Shown here one piece after another: positions 9,501 to 15,650 of a stretch of 51,415 nt of DNA. This stretch comes from Natrinema gari JCM 14663 (GTDB lineage Archaea > Halobacteriota > Halobacteria > Halobacteriales > Natrialbaceae). The notes below the pieces were generated by a model. It did not search any database. It saw nothing but the letters and a program-made list of their open reading frames with translations, and was not told the origin of the DNA. The position numbers and the translations under genes are program-made. The stretch lies in contig NZ_AOIJ01000035.1 in assembly GCF_000337175.1 (NCBI RefSeq), positions 1 through 51,415 of the forward strand. The letters run 5' to 3'. How positions within the stretch are numbered: the first letter of the stretch is position 1; every line of letters starts with the position of its first letter.

Positions 9501-9730
9501 GCGTCGGTGGCGGGCGATCCGCCGTCCGCGCTCGCGAACGGACAGACCAGGCAGTGGATCGCTCCAGCGGCGAGTCGCTCGAGCGCATCCTCGAGCGTTC
9601 GTGCTCTGAGCAGCGCCCCGTCGTCGAACGCCGCGGCGAGTGTGGTCATCGCGTCGTCGGCGGAGTCGGAGGTACCGACGACCAGGACACGGAGCGTATC
9701 GTGGACGACGGTGGCGGTGCCGTCGCTCAT
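6503..9730 (-). CDS. Multi-sensor Bat-family regulator (receiver-like, PAS, GAF, HTH)
   Basis: 1075 residues. In order: a degenerate receiver-like domain (about 12-135), PAS-like modules (about 145-255, 265-370 and 385-490; 'YASPAVESRLGYTPTE' is a clear PAS motif), two GAF-like domains (about 500-640 and 680-840), a Bat beta domain (about 850-1010) and a C-terminal HTH_10 (SERQRRTLEAAYHGGFFEWPRE...). It should be a cytoplasmic one-protein sensor-regulator; ligands are unknown. There is no histidine kinase core. It lies on the same strand as the shorter family member at 5482-6246, 256 bases away, so the two probably have separate promoters. Confidence 0.9.
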   Translation of the reverse strand: MSDGTATVVHDTLRVLVVGTSDSADDAMTTLAAAFDDGALLRARTLEDALERLAAGAIHCLVCPFASADGGSPATDAPLEELAAQTGERPIVALVDDGDAARALAAGASDVVEPTASDAVLTARVRTAAERERYRLAAAATDARPRSILEHAAAVVWVLDADGEIEYASPAVESRLGYTPTELERTTLTRLVRPADREAVRETLAAVAAAPIGTTERLTCRLGHADGTWQVATLTCTNRLEDPAVEGIVVTRTDAPGVETAINDELRAGLDRLGDALFILGPRREVRYANEAARELVTAGDRPDDDAVPTGMVIWDLLPDRFGDRLADRLREADTTGEPVAFETALPDRERRLSVTVYPGDDGVSVSAKERPAETAVPAASDRDRRALLEGVVDAIDDGIAVLEGPTVRLANTALLELAEADALVGRDLEDLFDDELAATVRERARSPVVRWMEPVTGELATDVGRPRPVDVSVVPLPASDRTLCVIRDRRGSRAAAVSTVRATVATLRRADSPGPVRDAVTGAVRECTDADVAVWYLVDDRLRPATVATERTPERERDAIEPPAIDPDDAPLADALESGEPTVSEGGHLDDALTRSGLRAEQFLAVPIGDRGLVLATSTEPMAFDGLDTAPIETLADAAVLTLEGLERVAALDDCQRDRERLRTRTARAERVREATRSLLDAPTRDAVERRLCEAIVALPSVESAGGIELAWVGHADDGGQRIVPETWAGRDAEFLEGVRISLDRHTGSPTADAASTREPVVLETLEVADTGRGDGDATERAWRQPLLERGIRSAMSLPLESGALRYGTLTAYATRPSAFDDATRRACEHLVAVAGDAIAAIETKRAFLADRVTELEVVLRDESDPLSSIAARLDRRIDVRAVIPRSAGGSTVFCSVRDADAEGIHEAVGSLPAVDSVSIVGHENGDPVVEIRLAEATAPSIARTVADHGGVLRSVAPVDDRTSVVIDLGEPIDVRSFLRGLEAAHSGTELVARRERERPPRSTRPFETLAESLSERQRRTLEAAYHGGFFEWPREHTGEEVAESLGVSQPTFSRHLRIAQRKLFASVFDAAED

Positions 9731-9862
9731 CCGGCGACACCCTCGTAGACGAGCGGACGAGCGGGTGCGGTGAGGTGCCCGTCACCGTACCGTATGGCGT
9801 GTGTCGAATTCGTACCGACGCGTCGCACGGGAGTCGGTGTCCGGGTCACTGGAACTGCGTCG

Positions 9863-10285
9863 TTAGGGTGTGTCGCGAACGGTGAGAACCGGAACCGGTG
9901 CGTTCCGAACGATTTCCTCGGCGACGCTGCCCGAGATCAGGTGGTCGAGCCCGGATCGGCCGGCCGTCCCGACGATGACCATATCGATCGGGTTCGTCTC
10001 CGCGAAGTCGACGACCTGTTCCTGCGGAACGCCGTGGCGGATGTCCGTCGTGACGTCGACGTCCGCATGGTCCGCCGTCTCCGTTGCGCGTTCGGCGGCC
10101 GAAACGGCCTCGTCCTCCGGCTCGGACCGCAACCGGTCCTGTTTCTCCGCGGCATGGGGGCCGTCCTCGGAGACCGACAGGACGTGGAGCGTCGCGTCGA
10201 GGTCCCGCGCGAGTTCGACGGCGTGATCCGTCGCTCGTTGGGCGACGTCGCTGCCGTCCGTCGCAAGCAATAGGTCCTGATACAT
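9863..10285 (-). CDS. Universal stress protein, UspA family
   Basis: 140 residues, a single Usp domain. The start MYQDLLLATDGSDVA and the ATP-binding motif G106-x2-G109-x9-G119-S120 near the end place it in the ATP-binding subclass. The frame extends 48 codons upstream, but family members begin exactly at MYxxLLLATDGS. A perfect 8-base-arm palindrome lies five bases upstream of the ATG, where it would overlap the core promoter or form a 5' hairpin. Role in stress tolerance is inferred from family only. Confidence 0.93.
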   Translation of the reverse strand: MYQDLLLATDGSDVAQRATDHAVELARDLDATLHVLSVSEDGPHAAEKQDRLRSEPEDEAVSAAERATETADHADVDVTTDIRHGVPQEQVVDFAETNPIDMVIVGTAGRSGLDHLISGSVAEEIVRNAPVPVLTVRDTP

Positions 10286-10290
10286 TGCTT

Positions 10291-10308
10291 GTCTCCCGTT
10301 CGGGAGAC
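10291..10308. promoter_or_regulatory. Palindrome abutting the usp start
   Basis: GTCTCCCG-TT-CGGGAGAC has perfect 8-base arms with a 2-base spacer, ending 5 bases before the usp ATG. If the transcript is leaderless this covers about -6 to -23, between TATA and start, an ideal repressor site. If there is a leader it would be a hairpin close to the start codon. Confidence 0.55.
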
Positions 10309-10438
10309 GGGAGGATAGGTTTCGGACCTGCCGTTGCCTGCCGGGTTCCGTTCGACGGCCGCCCACGCGACTACGGAGACGGCCCGTCGCTCCGGTATGC
10401 ACGGAGACGGCCACGCCGTCGACCGGCACCGCTTCGGC

Positions 10439-11122
10439 TCAGAAGACGCCGAACACGTCGAGCTCGACGACCGCGAGATAGAGCTGCCCGACTCCGGCGA
10501 CGATCATCACGACTCCCGCAACGCGTTTTACGAGTCCAGTATAGGCCGCGAGTCGACCGGCGCTCGCGACGAGTCCCATCCCCGTCGCAACGGTCAACGA
10601 AACCATGAGGGCCACGAAACTACCCACGTACGTTCCGAGGAGAATCGCCGCCTCGGTCGTCGGCAGCGACAGTGACCGGGTGACCACGCCGATGAATATC
10701 GGCGCGACACAGCCTGCCGCCGCCAGCGCGTAGCCGACCCCGAAGATCGCGAACCCGAGCACGCTCGAGCGTCGCTTGGGGAGCGTGATCGACAGCGTCG
10801 GCGCTCGTTCGAAGACGACCAACAGACCGAACGCGATCAGGACGACTCCGGCGACGACTTCGAACCACTTGACCGTCGACAGCGTCGCGTGACCGACCCA
10901 GAACGTCGCCCCGAGCAGGGCGCTGAACGTGACGAGGACCCCGAGCCCGGCGAGTAGCCCCCGACCCAAGGCACCGCCGAGGGACGCGCGCTCGCCGTCG
11001 GTCTGACTGACGTAAAAGCCGACATAGCCCGGCAGAAGCGGGAACGAACACGGAGAGAAGAAGGTCCCGACCCCGGATATCAGCCCGAACGTGAGGGTCA
11101 TGACGAGCGTCGAGTCGACCAT
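10439..11122 (-). CDS. ccdA: CcdA/DsbD-type thiol-disulfide transmembrane protein
   Basis: 227 residues with about six hydrophobic membrane segments. It carries the two CcdA cysteines: Cys25 in FFSPCSFPLLPGY and Cys138 in AAAGCVAPIF. The family carries reducing power from cytoplasmic thioredoxin to outside thioredoxin-like proteins. It is the last gene of a three-gene operon; its ATG follows the TlpA stop by one base. The TlpA-like protein just before it is the likely electron acceptor. Confidence 0.9.
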   Translation of the reverse strand: MVDSTLVMTLTFGLISGVGTFFSPCSFPLLPGYVGFYVSQTDGERASLGGALGRGLLAGLGVLVTFSALLGATFWVGHATLSTVKWFEVVAGVVLIAFGLLVVFERAPTLSITLPKRRSSVLGFAIFGVGYALAAAGCVAPIFIGVVTRSLSLPTTEAAILLGTYVGSFVALMVSLTVATGMGLVASAGRLAAYTGLVKRVAGVVMIVAGVGQLYLAVVELDVFGVF

Positions 11123-11123
11123 C

Positions 11124-11714
11124 CTATTCGGCCTCGTTCGCTGATTCGCTCGCCTCGAGTGCTCGTTCGATACCGGCGACGAGTTCGTCCGCAGTCTTGA
11201 TCCCGGTTTCGGACCATCGAACTGTCCCCGTCGCGTCGATCGACACGGCGGACGGGTAGGGCGTTCCCCAGTATCGGGACGTGAGTTCCGCGGTCGGGTC
11301 GAGACCGATCGTCCAGTTGCCGTCGTGTTTCACCCACCAGTCCCTGAGTTCGGCGTCGCTGATCGACTCGGTCGTTACGGACAGGAAGAGGACCTCGTCG
11401 CTGACGCGCTCGTGTGCCGTCGCGAGCGCGTCCATCTGTTTGATACAGGGCGAACACCAGGTCGCAAAGAAGTCGATGAACGTCGGTCGATCCGGGGTCG
11501 GAACGCGGACTGTGCCGGCCTCGCTACCCGGGGCGTTGACGGTCTCGATCTCGTAGGGGTCGTGTTGTTTCCCCACGATACCGGACGAGTCGCCGCCATC
11601 GTCCTCCTGCTCGGTGACGGTGCCCGGAGACGGGACACCGAACGCAGCGACCGCACCGCCGCCGGCAATCACGCCCGCACTGCCGAGTCCAGCGAGGAGG
11701 TCGCGGCGACGCAT
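11124..11714 (-). CDS. Tat-exported TlpA-like thioredoxin
   Basis: 196 residues. The N-terminus MRRRDLLAGLGSAGV... is a twin-arginine signal. The thioredoxin-like domain contains FFATWCSPC with redox cysteines Cys87 and Cys90, and a cis-Pro region WGTPYPSAVSID. It should act on the outer face of the membrane, reducing Cys pairs in partner proteins. It sits between the SCO1-like gene (2-base gap) and ccdA (1-base gap), a complete export-side thiol-reduction module, most likely for copper-site assembly in SCO1 or a cytochrome oxidase. Confidence 0.92.
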   Translation of the reverse strand: MRRRDLLAGLGSAGVIAGGGAVAAFGVPSPGTVTEQEDDGGDSSGIVGKQHDPYEIETVNAPGSEAGTVRVPTPDRPTFIDFFATWCSPCIKQMDALATAHERVSDEVLFLSVTTESISDAELRDWWVKHDGNWTIGLDPTAELTSRYWGTPYPSAVSIDATGTVRWSETGIKTADELVAGIERALEASESANEAE

Positions 11715-11716
11715 CG

Positions 11717-12445
11717 CTACTCGTCCACCCCCACGACCGTTCTCGTGTCGTCGACCATCACCTGCGTGTTGACCGCGTCGCGCTGGGTCGCCGCTTTCGG
11801 ATACGCCCGCTCGACGATGCCGCGCTCGTTGACGAGTTGGACGAGCGCCGAGTGCGTGAACGTGTACGCATTGCCGGCGTCCGCTGACTCGTTGTCCGAT
11901 GTGGCGGTCGATTCACCGTCGTCTCGTCTGAGCGGCAGCCCGAACGTCTCCTGGAGCATTGTCTTGGCCGTCTCGTTGTCTTCCGGGCGAAGGAAGTGCC
12001 AGTGCCCCGCATCGACATCGATGCCCATTTGTTCGCCGTGCGTGCGAAGGGCGTCGGCCGTATCGCGATCGGGATCGAACGTAAACGCGAGCAACGCGAG
12101 ATCGTCCTCGTACCCGCTCTCGAGGGCGTCCGCCTGTATTCGATGGAGATGCTGGAGCAGTTGCTGGCACATCCCGTCGGGACAGGACGCATAGAAGTAC
12201 GTGATGACGAACGGGCGTTCGTCGATGACGTCCTCGAGCGAGATCGTCTTGTCGGCGAGCGGGTCCCGAATGGAAAACTCCGGAAAGTCGTCGCCGTGAA
12301 CCGGATACGAGGGGTCCCCGCGTTGCTGTTCTGGCGGATCGAGCACGGTATCGCTTGTTCCGCCACCGAGCGTGTCACCAAGACAACCGGCAACGCTTGC
12401 GAGTCCCGCGATTCCGACCGTGCCGAGATATGTCCGCCGGTCCAT
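11717..12445 (-). CDS. SCO1/SenC-family copper chaperone lipoprotein
   Basis: 242 residues. The signal MDRRTYLGTVGIAGLASVAGC has twin Arg and a lipobox ending at Cys21. The thioredoxin-like SCO fold shows the copper site as Cys88-PDGM-Cys93 and the distal His198 in YTFTHSALVQLV. The Cys pair is CxxxxC, one residue longer than the classic CxxxC. The family delivers copper to the CuA site of cytochrome oxidases or acts as a thiol reductase. The frame extends far upstream, but the ATG at 12445 gives the lipoprotein signal. It is the first gene of the operon with tlpA-like and ccdA genes. Confidence 0.9.
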   Translation of the reverse strand: MDRRTYLGTVGIAGLASVAGCLGDTLGGGTSDTVLDPPEQQRGDPSYPVHGDDFPEFSIRDPLADKTISLEDVIDERPFVITYFYASCPDGMCQQLLQHLHRIQADALESGYEDDLALLAFTFDPDRDTADALRTHGEQMGIDVDAGHWHFLRPEDNETAKTMLQETFGLPLRRDDGESTATSDNESADAGNAYTFTHSALVQLVNERGIVERAYPKAATQRDAVNTQVMVDDTRTVVGVDE

Positions 12446-12616
12446 GTCTGACTCGAGGGAACGACCGATGAAAGGTTCATTGGTTCGGTTCACGAAGATC
12501 GAACGTTTATCGAGGGGGAGTGCGAGCGGCGTGGGGTGGCTGTCGGCGGTCGGAGCACTGCACCCCTCGTGGAGCGTTCGATCGGCGAGGGTGTTTGATC
12601 GGCGAACCAACAGGCG

Positions 12617-12623
12617 TTTTATC
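12617..12623 (+). promoter_or_regulatory. TATA-like box for the P19/Tp34-like lipoprotein gene
   Basis: TTTTATC is centred 26 bases before the ATG at 12646, implying a leaderless transcript. It lies in the 200-base divergent region shared with the SCO1-like gene. Confidence 0.6.
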
Positions 12624-12645
12624 GCCGGCGGTGAAGGGCCGCCCA

Positions 12646-13761
12646 ATGAATCGCCGGGGCTTTCTCCGCAGAACAGCGACGATCGGAGCCGTCGGAACCG
12701 TCGGAACCGCCGGCTGTCTCGAGGGACTGGGGTTCGAAGAAGAATCCGCCTGGGCGAACCCGCCGCTCGTCGAAAACCGCCCCGACGCCGTCTACCTTCC
12801 ATCCTCGCGCGAGGAGATGCGGACCTACGGGATGGCGACCGACGGCGACTACGCCGTTGCACTCTCCTATACCTTTCCACACCGGTTCTGGACCGTCGAG
12901 GCAACCAGCGACGGGAAGCAACGCGTCGAGGTCGCGACCGACGATACGCACCATCTCATGACCACCCTCTGGGATCGCGAAACGCGGACCGTCCTGCCGG
13001 TGGATATGCGACTCGAGCTCCTGCAGGACGGGTCGCCGGTCGACGCGGGCATCTCGTCGCCGTGGCCGATGCTCTCCCAGCGGATGGGCTTTCACTACGG
13101 CGACAACGTCGGATTGCCCGGCGAAGGCGAGTATACGGCCCGCATCCGGACCAGTCCCGTCACGCTCGATCGAACCGGCGCGTTCGAGGGACGGCTGGAC
13201 ACCGCGGCCTCGTTCGAGATCGACTTCGAGTACGCCCGCTCCGATATCAACGAGCTCTCGTTCGAGACGCTCGACGAGAGCAAGTGGGGCAACCGTGATG
13301 CCTTGTCGCTGATGGACCACGGCGACGGCAGCGGTTCCCACGGCGGTGATCTCGGCCCGCCGCCGACGGGACAGGAGCCGCGGATCGCGGACATCCCCGG
13401 CGACTCGCTTGGGACCAAACGCAGCGGCGACGCGGCGATCACCGCGTTCGTGACCGACGCCAACCGGTTCACCGACGACGGCTCGTACCTTGCGGTCTGT
13501 CCGAGAACGCCGTACAACGGCATTATCCTCCCACTTACCTCGTTGTCCGTTGCCGTCGAACGCGACGGTGAGATCGTCCGTGAGGCGAGGCTCGTGGAAA
13601 CGCTCGACGGCGAGATCGGCCACCATTACGGCCTCGAACTCGACGCGCTCGTGGCGGGCGATCGGGTGACGGTTACCGTCGATTCGCCACCACAGGTATC
13701 CCGTCACGACGGCTACGAGACGGCGTTTTTCGAGTTCAACGAGATCACGTACACGATCTAA
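12646..13761 (+). CDS. Tat lipoprotein with two P19/Tp34-like metal-binding domains
   Basis: 371 residues. MNRRGFLRRTATIG... ends in a lipobox with Cys24. The middle (about 60-210) resembles periplasmic Fe2+/Cu-binding P19/Tp34 proteins: PHRFW, then MGFHYGDNVGLPGEGEYT (His150) and a closing SFEIDFEY strand. The C-terminal part (about 250-371) repeats a shorter HHYG element (His326/His327) and may be a second related domain. Haloarchaeal proteins of this kind are, from memory, filed as DUF7350. It diverges from the SCO1-TlpA-CcdA operon. In bacteria P19 is linked with an FTR1 permease and TlpA-type thioredoxins, suggesting metal uptake; no permease is visible here. Confidence 0.72.
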   Translation: MNRRGFLRRTATIGAVGTVGTAGCLEGLGFEEESAWANPPLVENRPDAVYLPSSREEMRTYGMATDGDYAVALSYTFPHRFWTVEATSDGKQRVEVATDDTHHLMTTLWDRETRTVLPVDMRLELLQDGSPVDAGISSPWPMLSQRMGFHYGDNVGLPGEGEYTARIRTSPVTLDRTGAFEGRLDTAASFEIDFEYARSDINELSFETLDESKWGNRDALSLMDHGDGSGSHGGDLGPPPTGQEPRIADIPGDSLGTKRSGDAAITAFVTDANRFTDDGSYLAVCPRTPYNGIILPLTSLSVAVERDGEIVREARLVETLDGEIGHHYGLELDALVAGDRVTVTVDSPPQVSRHDGYETAFFEFNEITYTI

Positions 13762-13782
13762 TCGTCCGGACGCTGTCCGTGG

Positions 13783-13826
13783 GGGTCGTGCCGTCCGAAA
13801 CCCGTGAGGGTCGTGTCGTCCGAAAC
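13783..13826 (+). repeat. Two 19-base direct repeats, period 25
   Basis: GGGTCGTGcCGTCCGAAAC and GGGTCGTGtCGTCCGAAAC, one mismatch, at 13783-13801 and 13808-13826. They lie just after the lipoprotein gene in a 342-base stretch (13762-14103) where no gene can be supported. Confidence 0.5.
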
Positions 13827-14103
13827 AAGAGTGAGTGCGCGCCGGCGTGTTCGATGGGGACACTCGAGCGGCGGGAAGTGGAGCCCGATTGCCGATTTCG
13901 GACCGGAAAAACGGCTTTCGTGGCGGAAACAGTCCCTCCAATCGAGTCGAACCGACGGACGGGCGACCGATGGAACCGTCGCATCAGCCGCGGTCGTTTC
14001 GCGACGTAAATCGTCTCCTACGGCGATCGACCGGCCGGACGGGAGCGACAGCGGTCGCGTACGGCTCCGATAACTAACGGGGAGCGCCGAATACGCTCGA
14101 GCG

Positions 14104-14280
14104 ATGTCCCGGACAGGTCAGACGGAAATGCGGATCGGCTGCCCGGAATGCGAGACGACGGTCAGCGCCACCGTTCCGTCGGGACCGGGTATCCATTCGG
14201 AGAGCGATTCGAACCCGCTCCTGGGAACGGAGACTCGGTGTCGGAACTGCGGTCACGAACTCGAACTCTACTACTACTGA
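14104..14280 (+). CDS. 58-residue zinc-ribbon protein
   Basis: The frame starting at ATG 14104 encodes MSRTGQTEMRIGCPECETTV... and ends ...CRNCGHELELYYY. Two cysteine pairs, CPEC (13 and 16) and CRNCG (46 and 49), form a zinc ribbon. The clean separation of the pairs, high third-position GC and a TATA-like GATAACTAAC about 30 bases upstream support a real gene. Met9 is an alternative start. It borders the left ORB cluster of the origin. Function is unknown. Confidence 0.75.
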   Translation: MSRTGQTEMRIGCPECETTVSATVPSGPGIHSESDSNPLLGTETRCRNCGHELELYYY

Positions 14281-14523
14281 ATCTGACGGCGACTGCCCGC
14301 GACTGCCGAAATCGATGTCGAATACCGGAGCTGACTGGCATCGAACGTCGAAACCGACTGCCGAACCGGCCGGTTGATGGACCGAGCGGTCCACGGGGTT
14401 CGATTACGAGTGCCGAGCGACGCAGCCACCAAAACACCCTTGGCTTTGTCTCTCCCCCGTTGGCTCTGCCCTCCCTTGACTGCTCCCGGCTCCACCCTCG
14501 ACTGTTCTCTTCCGTATTGTACC

Positions 14524-14544
14524 CACACCGGGTTTCCGGTGAAA
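14524..14544 (+). repeat. Origin recognition box 1
   Basis: CACACCGGGTTTCCGGTGAAA, one difference from the consensus, right-facing, outermost box of the left cluster. Confidence 0.9.
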
Positions 14545-14590
14545 TCCGATCAGTCACCGGAGACACGAGGCTGGGGCCGGGACGGGGGCA

Positions 14591-14611
14591 CACACCGTGT
14601 TTCCGGTGAAC
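14591..14611 (+). repeat. Origin recognition box 2
   Basis: CACACCGTGTTTCCGGTGAA then C, matching the consensus except the last base, right-facing. Confidence 0.9.
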
Positions 14612-14649
14612 AGCCTTCGGCGGACTCCGATTGAAGTCCGGGGAGTCGG

Positions 14650-14670
14650 CACACCGGATTTCCGGTGAAT
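14650..14670 (+). repeat. Origin recognition box 3
   Basis: CACACCGGATTTCCGGTGAA then T, slightly diverged in the centre, right-facing. Confidence 0.88.
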
Positions 14671-14741
14671 TTACCGACCGCGGCGTCCATGGAATATCGG
14701 GAACACCCGGGCGGATCAAAGTGGTGTGAACTGGTCTCACC

Positions 14742-14762
14742 CACACCGGGTTTCCGGTGAAA
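14742..14762 (+). repeat. Origin recognition box 4
   Basis: CACACCGGGTTTCCGGTGAAA, identical to box 1, right-facing. Confidence 0.9.
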
Positions 14763-15091
14763 CGACATCGAGTTGCGGACCGGTGTCGAACGGGCGGAGA
14801 ACTCGAGACTCCCGACCGTAGCTGACTTAGACTGACCGATTCAGGGCTCCAACGGTGCTGCTTAGACCGATTCGGGCTGTACTCGCGGGTGGATTGGCGG
14901 TCGGCTCCGCGGGCGGTCGGCTCCGCGATTAGAGAACGAACAGAGGCGGACTCGAGGCGACATCGCGTGACAACGATAGCGTGGCAAAGCGACGGAAGGC
15001 GACGACAAACGAGATGCGACCGCCGACTGAACTCGAGTCCGTACTCGGCTCTGTCCACTGGTCCGAGCGGCCGCCGCCGCTCGTTCGGACA

Positions 15092-15112
15092 CACACCGTG
15101 TTTCCGGTGAAA
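15092..15112 (+). repeat. Origin recognition box 5
   Basis: CACACCGTGTTTCCGGTGAAA, the consensus, right-facing; the box nearest the AT-rich element on the left, 330 bases from box 4. Confidence 0.92.
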
Positions 15113-15185
15113 GGACTCGGAAAGGCCGTTCGATCACGCTGTTTTGCGCTGTGCCGATTGTACCCTAAGCCGACCACGGATTGCC

Positions 15186-15235
15186 AAACTATTTCGAGTC
15201 TATAGAAATATATAAACAGTATCTATGAGAAAAGT
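15186..15235. other. AT-rich DNA unwinding element
   Basis: About 50 bases dominated by A and T, including TATAGAAATATATAAACAG, the strongest AT run near the boxes, lying between the right-facing and left-facing ORBs. This is the expected site of initial strand opening. Confidence 0.82.
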
Positions 15236-15429
15236 TCGCCAAGTGAATCGGACTTCTCTTCTCCAGTGATCGGAGAAGGCGAGCGATGAGATATCCCGCT
15301 CCCGTCACTGGTTTCGGTCGTTATCGCCCGTCGATACCAGTCGTTTCTGCATGGACAGCCACGGATAACGGAGTCCCGGCATGTCGGAACCTCCGTTTCA
15401 ACTGGACCCGTGTTACGCCGCTCTCCCCC

Positions 15430-15450
15430 TTTCACCGGAAACACGGTGTG
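15430..15450 (-). repeat. Origin recognition box 6
   Basis: TTTCACCGGAAACACGGTGTG on the plus strand, the exact complement of box 5, left-facing toward the AT-rich element. Confidence 0.92.
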
Positions 15451-15624
15451 TGTTCGCAGCCGATCGTGTACGGCTCACTTTGCCGAACGAAACAGTTCCG
15501 GACCGGCACGTCGAATCCGAATCCGCCACACAACCGGTCCACAGCCGCTACATGACCGGTCTGCAGGGTTGTGTCACCGCGTTCAGCTCGCCGCTCGAGT
15601 CGCCGGTGGCAAACGGAAGGGCTA

Positions 15625-15645
15625 TTTCACCGGAAACACGGTGTT
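15625..15645 (-). repeat. Origin recognition box 7, in the orc1 promoter
   Basis: TTTCACCGGAAACACGGTGTT on the plus strand, ending 5 bases before the orc1 ATG and abutting a TATA-like CTATTT at 15622-15627. Orc1 binding here could both join origin assembly and repress its own gene. Confidence 0.9.
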
Positions 15646-15650
15646 CGACT

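Larger units (their letters stand above)
14524..15645. other. Chromosomal replication origin (oriC) with ORB arrays
   Basis: Seven near-identical 21-base boxes, consensus CACACCGTGTTTCCGGTGAAA, are the haloarchaeal origin recognition boxes bound by Orc1/Cdc6. Five point right (14524, 14591, 14650, 14742, 15092) and two point left (15430, 15625). They flank an AT-rich unwinding element at about 15186-15235. An extra perfect hairpin CTTCTCC-7-GGAGAAG (15258-15278) follows the AT-rich zone. The orc1 gene starts six bases after the last box. This is the standard architecture of origins adjacent to orc genes in Halobacteria. Confidence 0.93.

Noticed and set aside
14162-15094. A 310-residue minus-strand frame across the origin
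   Set aside because: It translates ORBs and spacer (repeated CFR/FTGN strings) and has the composition of a shadow.
14524-15645. The repeated 21-mers as a CRISPR array
   Set aside because: Spacing is irregular (38 to 330 bases), orientation switches, and the sequence is the known ORB; no cas genes.
15381-15650. A 90-codon N-terminal extension of orc1
   Set aside because: It runs through two ORBs; Orc1 family members start at the MSSSGDDLF-type N-terminus.
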